From the NCBI RefSeq assembly GCF_006717045.1, contig NZ_VFPH01000001.1:3162001-3226000 (forward strand): a stretch of DNA of 64,000 nt, in the 5' to 3' direction. Source of the stretch: Pseudonocardia cypriaca (GTDB lineage Bacteria; Actinomycetota; Actinomycetes; Mycobacteriales; Pseudonocardiaceae). A program made the translations under genes and the position numbers. Positions within the stretch are counted from its first letter, which is position 1, and the number at the start of each line of letters is the position of its first letter. The notes beneath the pieces were generated by a model. That model was not told the DNA's origin. It saw only the letters and a program-made list of their open reading frames with translations, and did not search any database. Shown here in pieces: positions 19,910-28,067 of this stretch.

Positions 19910-20581
19910 ATGACCGACATCCGCCCGTACCGCCCGCAGGCACCGGGCATGGAAGGCCCGATCGCCCGCTGGTACGCCCGCATCCGCGGCACCGCGACGC
20001 AGCTCGCCACCGTCCGGGCGCAGGCCGCCGCCCTGACCGCCGGCCTGCCGCAGGACGCCCGCGTCCTCGAGGTCGCCCCCGGGCCCGGCTACCTCGCCGT
20101 CGAGATGGCCCGCTTCGGGTTCGACGTCACGGGCGTCGACCTGAGCGCCACCTTCGTCCAGCTCGCCACCGATGCGGCCCGCCGCGCCGGCGTGGAGGCC
20201 CGGTTCCTCCGCGCCGATGCCGCCGACCTCCCCCTGCCCGACGCCTCGGTCGACCTGGTGGTCTGCCAGGCCGCGTTCAAGAACTTCGGACGCCCCGTGG
20301 CCGCGCTCGACGAGATGCACCGCGTGCTCCGCCCCGGCGGCACGGCGGTGATCGGTGACATGAACCGCGACGCCACGGCCGCGGACATCCACCGTGAGGT
20401 CGCCGCCATGGGACTCGGACGCCTCAACACCGCGTTCACGCGGATGGCCCTGTCCGGCCTACGGCGGCGCGCCTACGCGGCCGACCACTTCCGTGTCACC
20501 GCAGCGGCGAGCGCCTTCGGCTCGTGCGAGGTGCGGGTCGACGGCCTGAGCCTGGAGGTCCGCCTCTCCCGCACCGCCTGA
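19910..20581 (+). CDS. Class I SAM-dependent methyltransferase
   Basis: 223-residue Methyltransf_11-like protein. VLEVAPGPGYLAVEMA is motif I, VTGVDLSATFVQLA the acidic strand and RVLRPGGTAVIGDM motif III. ATG 19910 has GGAGC about 5 nt before it. Substrate unknown. It lies between a padR terminator and a long palindrome and appears to be transcribed alone. Confidence 0.82.
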   Translation: MTDIRPYRPQAPGMEGPIARWYARIRGTATQLATVRAQAAALTAGLPQDARVLEVAPGPGYLAVEMARFGFDVTGVDLSATFVQLATDAARRAGVEARFLRADAADLPLPDASVDLVVCQAAFKNFGRPVAALDEMHRVLRPGGTAVIGDMNRDATAADIHREVAAMGLGRLNTAFTRMALSGLRRRAYAADHFRVTAAASAFGSCEVRVDGLSLEVRLSRTA

Positions 20582-20588
20582 GTCTCCC

Positions 20589-20645
20589 GTTGCGGCAAAG
20601 CCACTTTCCGGCAACGCCGCTTCCGGAAAGTGGCTTTGCTGCAAC
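20589..20645. repeat. Long palindrome (family 1)
   Basis: 23-nt arms (20589-20611 and 20623-20645) with one mismatch around an 11-nt loop. The core AAAGCCACTTTCCGG also occurs in the palindrome at 40179-40233 and, changed, at 52146-52200. It may also end transcription of the methyltransferase gene. Confidence 0.85.
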
Positions 20646-20691
20646 GGCTTCACCTCACCCTCCCCGTGCTCCTCCCCCGGCCGCCGTGGTC

Positions 20692-20736
20692 GTCAACGAT
20701 CCGTTGTCGATCCGATGGCGTCAATGAATCGTTGAC
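20692..20736 (+). promoter_or_regulatory. Double operator upstream of TSUP exporter
   Basis: GTCAACGATCCGTTGTC (20692-20708) and GTCAATGAATCGTTGAC (20720-20736) start 28 bp apart, as in the two cassette promoters at 12.6 and 13.7 kb. Outside the two operators the sequence is not duplicated, which argues for a shared regulator. Confidence 0.7.
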
Positions 20737-20762
20737 AGAATGTACGGACTATCGTCCGAGCC

Positions 20763-21473
20763 GTGACCATCGCGCTCGCCGGCCTCGCCGTGGCAGTCGG
20801 AGCGCTCGTACAAGGGGCCGTCGGGTTCGGGCTCGCGCTCGTGGCCGCCCCGTTCCTCGCGATCATCGATCCGCGCCTGCTGCCCGTGCCGATGCTGATC
20901 CTCGCCACGGCACACGCGATGCTCGCGCTGCGCCGCGAGTTCCGCCACGCCGACTGGACCGGCGTCGGCTGGGCGTTGCTCGGCCGCCTCCCGGGCATCG
21001 CGCTCGGCGTGCTCGCGGTGGCGGTGCTGCCGCCGCGCTGGTTCGCGGTGGCGGTGGCGATCATCGTGCTGACCTGCGTGGCGCTCTCGGTGGTGCGGTG
21101 GCGCCCCCGCCCCACCGTGCCGGCGCTGCTCGTGGCCGGGATCGTGTCCGGCGCGGGCGGCACCGCGTCGTCGATCGGCGGACCACCGGTCGCGCTGCTC
21201 TACCAGGACGCGCACGGCCCCCGGGTACGCGCCACCCTCGGCGCCTACTTCGCGGCGGGCTCGCTGCTCTCCATCGCAGGCCTGCTCGTCGGCGGCCAGG
21301 TCGACGCCGACGCGCTCCGCGCCGCCGCCCTCCTGGCGCCGTTCATGATCGTCGGCTTCCTACTGTCGAGCCCGGCCCGCCGCCTCCTCGACCGGGGCTG
21401 GACCCGCCCCGCCGTGCTCGCCCTGGCGGCAGGCGGCGCGCTCGCCCTGCTGGGCCAGGCCGCGCTCGCCTGA
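20763..21473 (+). CDS. TauE/SafE (TSUP) membrane exporter
   Basis: 236-residue protein with about seven to eight hydrophobic segments. The repeated half-family motif is seen in GALVQGAVGFGLALVAAPFLAI and GIVSGAGGTASSIGGPPVALLYQ. TSUP proteins move sulfite, taurine-derived sulfur compounds or other organic acids; the substrate here is unknown. GTG 20763 follows TATCGT by 7 nt with no Shine-Dalgarno, so the message is probably leaderless. It shares its operators with the arginase-like and immunity-like genes. Confidence 0.87.
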   Translation: MTIALAGLAVAVGALVQGAVGFGLALVAAPFLAIIDPRLLPVPMLILATAHAMLALRREFRHADWTGVGWALLGRLPGIALGVLAVAVLPPRWFAVAVAIIVLTCVALSVVRWRPRPTVPALLVAGIVSGAGGTASSIGGPPVALLYQDAHGPRVRATLGAYFAAGSLLSIAGLLVGGQVDADALRAAALLAPFMIVGFLLSSPARRLLDRGWTRPAVLALAAGGALALLGQAALA

Positions 21474-21479
21474 CTGTGA

Positions 21480-21720
21480 GGATGGTGAAGCTGGCTCAGT
21501 GACAGTGGGCTGGTGATGACAGCAGCAGGTGTGGCTCTTCGCCTGACTGGCGTGATGCCCTTGATCCGACTTGTCCGCCTGTTGCTGTCGGCACCGGCCC
21601 GGCCGGAGTAGCTGGCTTGATCAGGAGCATGACCGCCAGTAGCCGCTGGCGTGTCCCGTCACAGTCCTGCCGACTCCGATCCGGACCGGACCTCACGTCC
21701 CTCCAGGTCAGGAGAACGCG
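21480..21720 (+). ncRNA. Candidate IS110 bridge RNA region
   Basis: Non-coding left end of the element. GACAGCAGCAGG (21518-21529) can pair with CCTGTTGCTGTC (21578-21589) through 12 pairs including one G-U, enclosing a 48-nt loop. A smaller hairpin GCCAG/CTGGC is at 21635-21650. IS110-group elements are known to encode a bridge RNA here that recognises target and donor DNA. Exact ends are not determined. Confidence 0.5.
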
Positions 21721-22773
21721 TTGTCCATGCTCGCAGAACTGGTCGAGCTCGTCATCGGGGTCGACACCCACACCGACACCCACACCGCGGCCGTGGTCGC
21801 GACCGATACCCGCGCCGTGCTGGCCACCGCCACGGTGAGCGCCGACGAAGACGGATACGCCGAACTCGTCGCGCTGGCCGAGGCCCACGGCGGGCTGCGC
21901 GGCTGGGCGATCGAGGGCACCGGCGGCTACGGCGCCGGCCTGGCCCGACACCTCGACCAGCTCGGTGAGCTGGTCGTCGAACTTGACCGGCCGGTCCGCC
22001 CCGCCCGCCGAGCCGGGGCAAAGTCTGACCCGATCGACGCCGAACGCGCCGCCCGCGACGCGCTCGCCCGCACACGACTGGCACAGCCCAAGACCGGACC
22101 CGAACGGGCCGGCCTGCAGATCCTGCTCACCGCACGCCGGGCCGCGGTCGCCGCGGCCAGCACCGCCCAACGCCAGCTGCGCGCACTGGTGATCACCGCC
22201 CCGGAACCGGTCCGGGCCCGGTTCCGCGGCCAGACCACCCGCGACATGCTCACCACCGCCGCGCGGCTGCGACCGGCCACGGCCAGCGCCGACGTGCACA
22301 CCTTCACCGCCCTGTCCACACTGCGGGCACTCGCCCGCCGGGTCCGCGCCCTGGAAACCGAGGCCAACGAGCACGAACGGGCGATCCGAGCAATCGTGCG
22401 CGCGTGGCGACCGGATCTACTCACGCTGTCCGGGGTCGGCCCGATCAACGCCGCGACCGTGCTGACCGCCTGGTCGCATTCCCGGCGGTGCCGCAACGAT
22501 GCCGCGTTCGCGATGCTCGCCGGCGCCGCCCCGATCCCAGCCTCCTCGGGTAAAACGGTGCGCTATCGGCTCAACCGCTCCGGCAACCGCCAACTCAACC
22601 GGGCCCTGCACAACATCGCGCTGTCCCGGCTGCGCTACGACCCCGACACCCGCGCCTACGCCGACCGTCGCCGAGCCCAGGGCAAGACCGACCGCGACAT
22701 CAAGCGGTGCCTCAAGCGCTACATCGCCCGCCAGCTCTACCGGCAGCTCGAATCAGGCGCCGCAACGGCTTGA
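21721..22773 (+). CDS. IS110-family transposase (DEDD recombinase)
   Basis: 350-residue transposase. The N-terminal RuvC-like DEDD domain shows GVDTHTDTHTAAVV, WAIEGTGGYGAGLARHL and AKSDPIDAERAARDAL. The C-terminal Transposase_20 domain shows LSGVGPINAATVLTAW and FAMLAGAAPIPASSGKTVRYRLNRSGNRQLNRAL, with the serine expected for catalysis. TTG 21721 has AGGAG 6 nt upstream; ATG 21727 is an alternative. No frameshift or internal stop, so it may be active. Confidence 0.95.
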   Translation: MSMLAELVELVIGVDTHTDTHTAAVVATDTRAVLATATVSADEDGYAELVALAEAHGGLRGWAIEGTGGYGAGLARHLDQLGELVVELDRPVRPARRAGAKSDPIDAERAARDALARTRLAQPKTGPERAGLQILLTARRAAVAAASTAQRQLRALVITAPEPVRARFRGQTTRDMLTTAARLRPATASADVHTFTALSTLRALARRVRALETEANEHERAIRAIVRAWRPDLLTLSGVGPINAATVLTAWSHSRRCRNDAAFAMLAGAAPIPASSGKTVRYRLNRSGNRQLNRALHNIALSRLRYDPDTRAYADRRRAQGKTDRDIKRCLKRYIARQLYRQLESGAATA

Positions 22774-22822
22774 CGAACCATAGGAGCGTCGCTGCCGGGC
22801 CCCGACTCGCAGTCACACGCCG

Positions 22823-22855
22823 CCGGAAACGGGGTGCGCGGGCACCCCGTTCCGG
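22823..22855 (-). terminator. rraA terminator
   Basis: AACGGGGTGC (22828-22837) and GCACCCCGTT (22842-22851) pair around a GCGG loop, and outer CCGG/CCGG extends the stem past one bulge. It lies just after the rraA stop on the minus strand. Confidence 0.75.
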
Positions 22856-22861
22856 GCCGCC

Positions 22862-23605
22862 TCAGGACTGTTCCTGCGCCCGCCGCCACTCCTCGTACTC
22901 CGGGCGCGCGGCGTCCGACAGCGGGTAGTACCGCTGCAGGTCGCCCCCCTCGGCGAGCTTGATCCGGGAGAACTCCTCCCACTCGGCGTGCTCGCCCGCC
23001 ACCTCGAGCAGCTTCGGAGCCAGCGCGATCGGCACGACAACGGCACCGTCGTCGTCGGCCACGACGATGTCGCCCGGCACCACGACGGTGCCGCCGCATG
23101 CGACCGGCACGTTCACCGCGGTCGGGACGATGTTGGTCTGCGTGTGGAAGTTGGGGGTGGTGCCGCGCAGCCACATCCCGATGCCCAGCTGGGACGCGTC
23201 ACCGAAGTCGCGGATGCAGCCGTCGACGACGATCCCCTTGCCCCCGCGGCCCGCGAAGTAGGTGAGCATCATCTCGCCGAAGATCCCGCTGGTCATGTCC
23301 CCGCGGGCGTCGACGACGACGATGTCGCCCGGCTGCGTGTGGTAGAGGACGTGACGGTGCAGCTGCCGCTCCGGCTGGCTGTACTCGTCGACCGGGTAGA
23401 GGTCCTCCCGCTTCGGCAGGCACTGCAGGGTGAGCGCCGGACCGGCCACGCGCCTGCCGGGCGTCCGGCACACCGGGCCCGCGATGTGGGCGCTGCGGAT
23501 GCCGAACTGCTTGAAGAGCTCGCTGCTGGCCGTCGCACTCCCGATGCGCTCCAACCCGGCCACGAGCTCGGGGTCGGGACGAACGATGTCGGGTGTCTCC
23601 ACCAT
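22862..23605 (-). CDS. RraA/HMG-aldolase-family protein
   Basis: 247-residue protein of the RraA family, which includes 4-hydroxy-4-methyl-2-oxoglutarate aldolases and oxaloacetate decarboxylases. The metal and substrate segment GEMMLTYFAGRGGKGIVVDGCIRD carries the typical Gly-x-x-x..GIVxDGxxRD pattern with the catalytic Arg and Asp. It is longer than RNase-regulator RraA of E. coli, so a metabolic lyase is more likely. The neighbouring cupin gene on the same strand may belong with it. Substrate unknown. Confidence 0.85.
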   Translation of the reverse strand: MVETPDIVRPDPELVAGLERIGSATASSELFKQFGIRSAHIAGPVCRTPGRRVAGPALTLQCLPKREDLYPVDEYSQPERQLHRHVLYHTQPGDIVVVDARGDMTSGIFGEMMLTYFAGRGGKGIVVDGCIRDFGDASQLGIGMWLRGTTPNFHTQTNIVPTAVNVPVACGGTVVVPGDIVVADDDGAVVVPIALAPKLLEVAGEHAEWEEFSRIKLAEGGDLQRYYPLSDAARPEYEEWRRAQEQS

Positions 23606-23827
23606 GTGGTCTTCTCGCCTCCTGCGCTGCAGCGGCCTGCCGCGGCGCGTCCACCACCGGTCCGGGGGCCGGTGGCCGTCCCGGCCGCGGGTGCCCGCCG
23701 GACGATCTCCGTGTGGTCCGACCTTCGCCGGACCACGTCCCGCCCGTCAATGGGCGGCGCCACGAGGACCATTCGACAACCGAATGCCTGTATCCGCCCC
23801 GCCGGGTTGAAGGCCTCGCAGCGCCCG
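23606..23827 (-). promoter_or_regulatory. rraA upstream region with two inverted repeats
   Basis: GTGGTCCG and CGGACCAC (23713-23736) form perfect 8-bp arms around 8 nt, and CATTCG and CGAATG (23770-23786) perfect 6-bp arms around 5 nt. These look like operators for rraA. No gene is seen in this 222-bp gap. Confidence 0.5.
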
Positions 23828-24298
23828 TCAGCCCGGGTGCGTGGGATCGACCCACGGCACGTGCTCGGGCTCCGCGGCACCCTCGATGTCGAGGTTCACC
23901 ACGATCGGTTCCTGCCCGCTGCGCGTGAGCACACATTCGAGCGGCTCGTCGTCGAGGGCGTTGATCTCCTGGTGCGGCACGAACGGCGGCACGTAGATGA
24001 ACCCGCCCGGCCCCGCCTCCGCGGTGAACTCCAGCCGCTCGCCCCACCGCATCCGCGCCCGTCCGCGCACCACGTAGATCACGCTCTCCAGCTCGCCGTG
24101 GTGGTGGGCACCGGTGCGCGCGCCCGGGTGGATCGTGACCGTGCCGGCCCACAACTTCTGCGCACCCGCCCGCGCCGCGGTGATGGCGGCGGCCCGGTGC
24201 ATCCCGGGCGTCTGCGGGGTGTTGGTGTCGAGCGCGTCGCCCGGGATGACCCGGACCCCCTCCGCTCGCCAGTCCCGGCCGGGTGAAGGCGTGCTCAT
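23828..24298 (-). CDS. Cupin-domain protein
   Basis: 156-residue single-cupin protein. Cupin motif 1 is HPGARTGAHHHGELESVIYVVRG and motif 2 GGFIYVPPFVPHQEIN, giving the usual three-His-one-Glu metal site. Possibly a metal-dependent isomerase or dioxygenase, or a sensor. It lies 22 bp after a GNAT gene on the same strand. Confidence 0.85.
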   Translation of the reverse strand: MSTPSPGRDWRAEGVRVIPGDALDTNTPQTPGMHRAAAITAARAGAQKLWAGTVTIHPGARTGAHHHGELESVIYVVRGRARMRWGERLEFTAEAGPGGFIYVPPFVPHQEINALDDEPLECVLTRSGQEPIVVNLDIEGAAEPEHVPWVDPTHPG

Positions 24299-24321
24299 GC
24301 CCCGAGACTAGTGGCGCCCGC

Positions 24322-24885
24322 TCAGCCGGCCATGTCGGTGAGATCGGCGAAGACATCCTCCGTGGTGACCGTCCAGTCGTCGATCCCGTCGCCGAGCAGG
24401 GCGACCAGGACGACGGCGCCGTCGTCCCACCGCGTGAGACTCACCGGGAAGACCGACCGGAACAGCGCGATCGCCGCGCTGTTCTCACGCAGCACGCGGG
24501 CGGCCAACCGCCGCACCCCGACGGCTCGCGCCCGCGCGGCCACGGCGTTCACGAGCAGTCGCCCCACTCCGCGCCGGTGCCATGCGTCCACCGTGGAGAC
24601 AGCGATCTCCGCCTCGCCGGAGTTGCCACGATCCCGCGCCATGCGGGCGATCCCCACCGGCGTGCCGTCGTCGGCCTCCGCCACCAGGGCTATCCGGTCG
24701 CGGCCGTCGACGTCCAGCAATGCGCGGCGCATGTCTGCGCTCAACGCGGGAAGGGGGACGTGGAACCGCAGGTAGCGGCTCTGCGGCGAGAGCCCCGCCA
24801 TGAGCGCGTCGAGCAGATCGCCCTCGTCGCCGCGCAGGTCGCGCACGACGACCCGCCCCCCGACTGTCGCGTGGTGCCGAGCCAT
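24322..24885 (-). CDS. GNAT N-acetyltransferase
   Basis: 187-residue GCN5-related acetyltransferase. The acetyl-CoA loop is DAWHRRGVGRLLVNAVAARA (about 120-140), and an ENSAAIALFR segment follows as expected. ATG 24885 has AGGAGG close upstream. The opening SPQSRYLRFH is common in actinomycete GNATs of unknown substrate. Confidence 0.87.
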   Translation of the reverse strand: MARHHATVGGRVVVRDLRGDEGDLLDALMAGLSPQSRYLRFHVPLPALSADMRRALLDVDGRDRIALVAEADDGTPVGIARMARDRGNSGEAEIAVSTVDAWHRRGVGRLLVNAVAARARAVGVRRLAARVLRENSAAIALFRSVFPVSLTRWDDGAVVLVALLGDGIDDWTVTTEDVFADLTDMAG

Positions 24886-24981
24886 CGTGTCCTCCTGCTG
24901 CCTGCGTTCGCGATGCAGCAGACAGTGGGACGCGAGGCATCGGCAGAGCTTCGACGCCAGTGAAACGGCCTGGTCGTGACC

Positions 24982-25950
24982 TCACACGGCGGTGGCGAGG
25001 GTGAGGGCCATCCGCTCGTCACGGTCGGCCCAGCTGCCGACGACGCGGAAGCCGGCCTCCCCCAGCATGTTGCGCACCCCGGACGGCCGGAACTTCGCCG
25101 ACACCTCCGTGCACATCTCCTCCCCCGCCGCGAACTGGACGGTGAGATCCAGCTCGGCCACGGTGACCGTCATCGCCCGCCGTGCGACCAGGTGCATCTC
25201 GATCCACTCGTTCCCGGCGTCCCACACGGCTTCGTGGTCGAACGCGTCGACGTCGAAGTCGGCACCCAGCTCGCGGTTGAGCACGTGGAGCACGTTGCGG
25301 TTGAACTCGGCGGTGACGCCGGCCGCGTCGTCGTAGGCGGGCACGAGCACCGCCGGGTCGACGACGAGCCCGGTGCCGAGCAGGAACTGCTCCCCCGGCC
25401 GCAGCGCCGTCCGGAGCGCGCGAAGGAACGCCGCGCGCTCCGGCGGGAGCAGGTTGCCGATCGTGCCGCCGAGGAACGCGACCATCCGGTGCCCTTCGGA
25501 CGGCAGCCGGTCGAGGTGGGCGGTGAAGTCGCCGACCACACCGTGCAGCTCCAGCCCCGGGTAGTCGGCCGCCAGCGCTGCCATCGCCTCCCGCAACGCG
25601 GACTCGCTCACGTCCTGCGGCACGTAGCGGCGCAGCGACTCCGCGCGGCGGAACGCGTCGAGCAGCAGGCGGGTCTTCGCCGACGACCCCGACCCGAGCT
25701 CGACGATCGTGTCGGCACCCGAGGTGATCGCGATGGCGTCGGCGGTGCGCTCCAGCAGGGCGCGCTCCGTGCGGGTGGGGAAGTACTCGGGCAGCTCGGT
25801 GATCTGCTCGAAGAGGACGCTGCCGCGCGCGTCGTAGAACCACTTGGGCGGCAGGTACTTCGGAGCGGCCGTGAGGCCCGCCCGCGCGTCGGCGCGGAGG
25901 GCGGCATCGGCGTCGGCGCCGGTGAGGTGGATGTCGAGCAGGGCGGTCAT
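24982..25950 (-). CDS. egtD: L-histidine N-alpha-methyltransferase
   Basis: 322-residue enzyme that trimethylates histidine to hercynine, the first step of ergothioneine synthesis. IVELGSGSSAKTRLLL is the SAM-binding loop and FLGGTIGNLLPPERAAFL the conserved family core. ATG 25950 overlaps the egtC stop (ATGA); upstream in-frame codons lie inside egtC. Last gene of the egtABCD set. Confidence 0.97.
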   Translation of the reverse strand: MTALLDIHLTGADADAALRADARAGLTAAPKYLPPKWFYDARGSVLFEQITELPEYFPTRTERALLERTADAIAITSGADTIVELGSGSSAKTRLLLDAFRRAESLRRYVPQDVSESALREAMAALAADYPGLELHGVVGDFTAHLDRLPSEGHRMVAFLGGTIGNLLPPERAAFLRALRTALRPGEQFLLGTGLVVDPAVLVPAYDDAAGVTAEFNRNVLHVLNRELGADFDVDAFDHEAVWDAGNEWIEMHLVARRAMTVTVAELDLTVQFAAGEEMCTEVSAKFRPSGVRNMLGEAGFRVVGSWADRDERMALTLATAV

Positions 25951-26726
25951 CGAACTCCCTGGGTCGTGGGCAGCGCGGGTGCGGCGGCCAACGGGACGCA
26001 TCGGTGGATGCCGGGCGCGGCCGTGACGAGGTGCCGGTCGGGCACCGGACGCCAGCCCGGATCGGGGTCGAGTGGTTCGGAGACGACGAGCACGCTGTGC
26101 TCGTCGGTGCGGATGCAGAGGGCGTGGTCCCAGGCCGTGGCCCAGATCCCGGTGCCGTCGGTGAGCAGCAGGTTGAGCCGGGACCCGGGGGCCGCGGCGG
26201 CCACCTCGGTGACGACGCCCGCCAGGGCGTCGCCCGGGTCGTCACCTGCCCGCAGGCGGTGGCGCACCAGTGCCCACAGCAGCGCCGCGTCGGTGGGCGC
26301 GTCGAGGGTGAGCAGGTCGGTGACGGGCAGCGCGGCAGCGAGGGCCGCCACCGAGTGCGGCCAGCCGCGGACAACACCGTTGTGGCTGAACAGCCACCGC
26401 CCCTCCGCGAACGGCGCCGCGGCGGTCTCGACGATCGGCATACCGACCGTGGCGGACCGGGCGGCGGCCAGCATCCCGCCCGAGCGGGTGGCCGCCGCGA
26501 CCGAGGCGAACGAGGTGTCGGTCCACATCGGCTGCGTGCTGCGGTAACGCGCGGCCGGCCCGCCCGGCTCCGGGTACCAACCGGCGCCGAACCCGTCGGC
26601 GTTGACCGTGCCCCCGCCCCGCATGTCGGCGGGCGCGTAGCTCTGGTGCAGCAGCGAGTGGACGGGCTCCAGCACCAGCGAGGCCAGCGTGACCGGGGGG
26701 CCGACGTAAGCCAGGTGTCGGCACAT
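25947..26726 (-). CDS. egtC: Gamma-glutamyl hercynylcysteine sulfoxide hydrolase
   Basis: 259-residue class II amidotransferase-fold hydrolase that removes the gamma-glutamyl group from the EgtB product. Cys2 (MCRHLAYVG) is the N-terminal nucleophile, exposed after Met removal. ADGFGAGWY and FSHNGVV are family segments. Ends 4 nt inside egtD. Confidence 0.96.
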   Translation of the reverse strand: MCRHLAYVGPPVTLASLVLEPVHSLLHQSYAPADMRGGGTVNADGFGAGWYPEPGGPAARYRSTQPMWTDTSFASVAAATRSGGMLAAARSATVGMPIVETAAAPFAEGRWLFSHNGVVRGWPHSVAALAAALPVTDLLTLDAPTDAALLWALVRHRLRAGDDPGDALAGVVTEVAAAAPGSRLNLLLTDGTGIWATAWDHALCIRTDEHSVLVVSEPLDPDPGWRPVPDRHLVTAAPGIHRCVPLAAAPALPTTQGVR

Positions 26727-26729
26727 CCG

Positions 26730-28067
26730 TCAGGCCGACCCGTCCTCGGGGCGAGGATCCCTTGCGCACCGGAACCCCGCGAAGATCTGCCGGCGGATCG
26801 GGTGGTCCCAGTTGCGGAACGTGGCCCGGATCGCCGCGGGCGCCGTGCCGAACGAGCCACCGCGCAGCACGCGGTAGTCGCCGCCGAAGAACACCTGCGA
26901 GTACTCCGGGTACGGGAACACCTCGAAGCCCGGGTACGGGTGCCAGCCCGAGCTCGTCCACTCCCAGACGTCGCCGATCAGCTGCTGCACCCCCAGCGGC
27001 GACGCCCCGAGCGGGTGGGCACCCGCCGCGGCGGGCTGCAGGTGGCGCTGGCCGAGGTTGGCGTGGGCGGGCGTGGGGTCCTCGTCGCCCCACGGGTAAC
27101 GCCGCGAGCGCCCGGTGGTCGGGTCGTGCCGGGCGGCCTTCTCCCACTCCGCCTCGGTGGGCAGCCGCTTGCCCACCCAGCGCGCGTAGGCCTCGGCCTC
27201 GTGGAAGCAGACGTGCACCACCGGCTCGTCGGCGCGCAGCGGCTCCACCACCCCGAACCGGCGCCGGTACCAGGTGCCGGAGGCGTCGCGCTGCCAGAAC
27301 TGGGGCGCGACGAGCCCCGCCGACACCCGGTGGGCCCAGCCCTCGTCGCTCCACCACCGCGGGTCGTCGTAGCCACCGGCGTCGACGAACGCGGCGTACT
27401 CGGCGTTGGTGACCGCGGCGGTGTCGATCACGAACGCAGGCACGTCGACGACGTGCGCGGGCCGCTCGTTGTCGAGCGCCCAGGGTTCGGTGGACGTGCC
27501 CATCGTGAACGGCCCGCCCGGCACCAGCACCTCGCGCGCCGCCGGGGGCCGCCCCGCCGGTGGTGCCGGCGCCTGCAGCACGGGCGCGCCGGCACGCAGC
27601 TGGTGGGTGGCGAGCATCGTCTCGTCGTGCTGCTGCTCGTGCTGCACGATCATCCCGAACGCGAACCCGTGCTCCACAAGCCTGCGACCGGTGAGCGGGG
27701 TGCGCTCCAGCGCGTCGAGCGCCTTGTCGCGGACCTCGGCGACGTAGGTGCGGGTCTCGGCGGGGGTGAGCAGCGGCAGTGCGACGCGGCTCGAGCGGCT
27801 GTGCTGGAACGCGTCGTAGAGCCCGTCGATCTCCGGGCGCAGCGGCTCGCGCCCGCCGACGTCACGCACCAGCCACAGCTCCTCCTGGCTGCCGATGTGG
27901 GCGAGGTCCCAGACCAGCGGGGACATCAGCGGCGAGTGCTGGGCGACCAGGTCGGCCTCGTCGACGGCCTCGGTGAGGGCGGTGCTGCGGGCCCGGGACT
28001 CGGCGAGCAGGCCGGCCACGCGGCTGCGCAGCTCCTCGCCGGTGGTTGCGGTATCGGGGGTGGTCAT
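26730..28067 (-). CDS. egtB: Hercynine oxygenase (sulfoxide synthase)
   Basis: 445-residue non-haem iron enzyme that joins hercynine to gamma-glutamylcysteine using oxygen. The N-terminal DinB-like domain holds the iron ligands His57 (DLAHIGSQEE) and His143, His147 (HEQQH). The C-terminal formylglycine-generating-type domain contains GDVWEWTSSGWHPYPGF and RGGSFGT. ATG 28067 overlaps the egtA stop. Longer open frames upstream lie inside egtA. Confidence 0.97.
   Translation of the reverse strand: MTTPDTATTGEELRSRVAGLLAESRARSTALTEAVDEADLVAQHSPLMSPLVWDLAHIGSQEELWLVRDVGGREPLRPEIDGLYDAFQHSRSSRVALPLLTPAETRTYVAEVRDKALDALERTPLTGRRLVEHGFAFGMIVQHEQQHDETMLATHQLRAGAPVLQAPAPPAGRPPAAREVLVPGGPFTMGTSTEPWALDNERPAHVVDVPAFVIDTAAVTNAEYAAFVDAGGYDDPRWWSDEGWAHRVSAGLVAPQFWQRDASGTWYRRRFGVVEPLRADEPVVHVCFHEAEAYARWVGKRLPTEAEWEKAARHDPTTGRSRRYPWGDEDPTPAHANLGQRHLQPAAAGAHPLGASPLGVQQLIGDVWEWTSSGWHPYPGFEVFPYPEYSQVFFGGDYRVLRGGSFGTAPAAIRATFRNWDHPIRRQIFAGFRCARDPRPEDGSA

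Larger units (their letters stand above)
21480..22800 (+). mobile_element. IS110-family insertion sequence
   Basis: A full-length transposase gene with about 240 bp of 5' and under 90 bp of 3' non-coding DNA. IS110 elements lack terminal inverted repeats, so the ends are approximate. The long left end and short right end fit the IS110 rather than the IS1111 subgroup. It sits between the TSUP and rraA genes in the accessory block separating acnA from acnR. Confidence 0.8.

Noticed and set aside
22862..24298. Defined catabolic operon of rraA and cupin
   Set aside because: The two genes are separated by 222 bp with operator-like repeats, and no other aromatic-degradation genes are adjacent.
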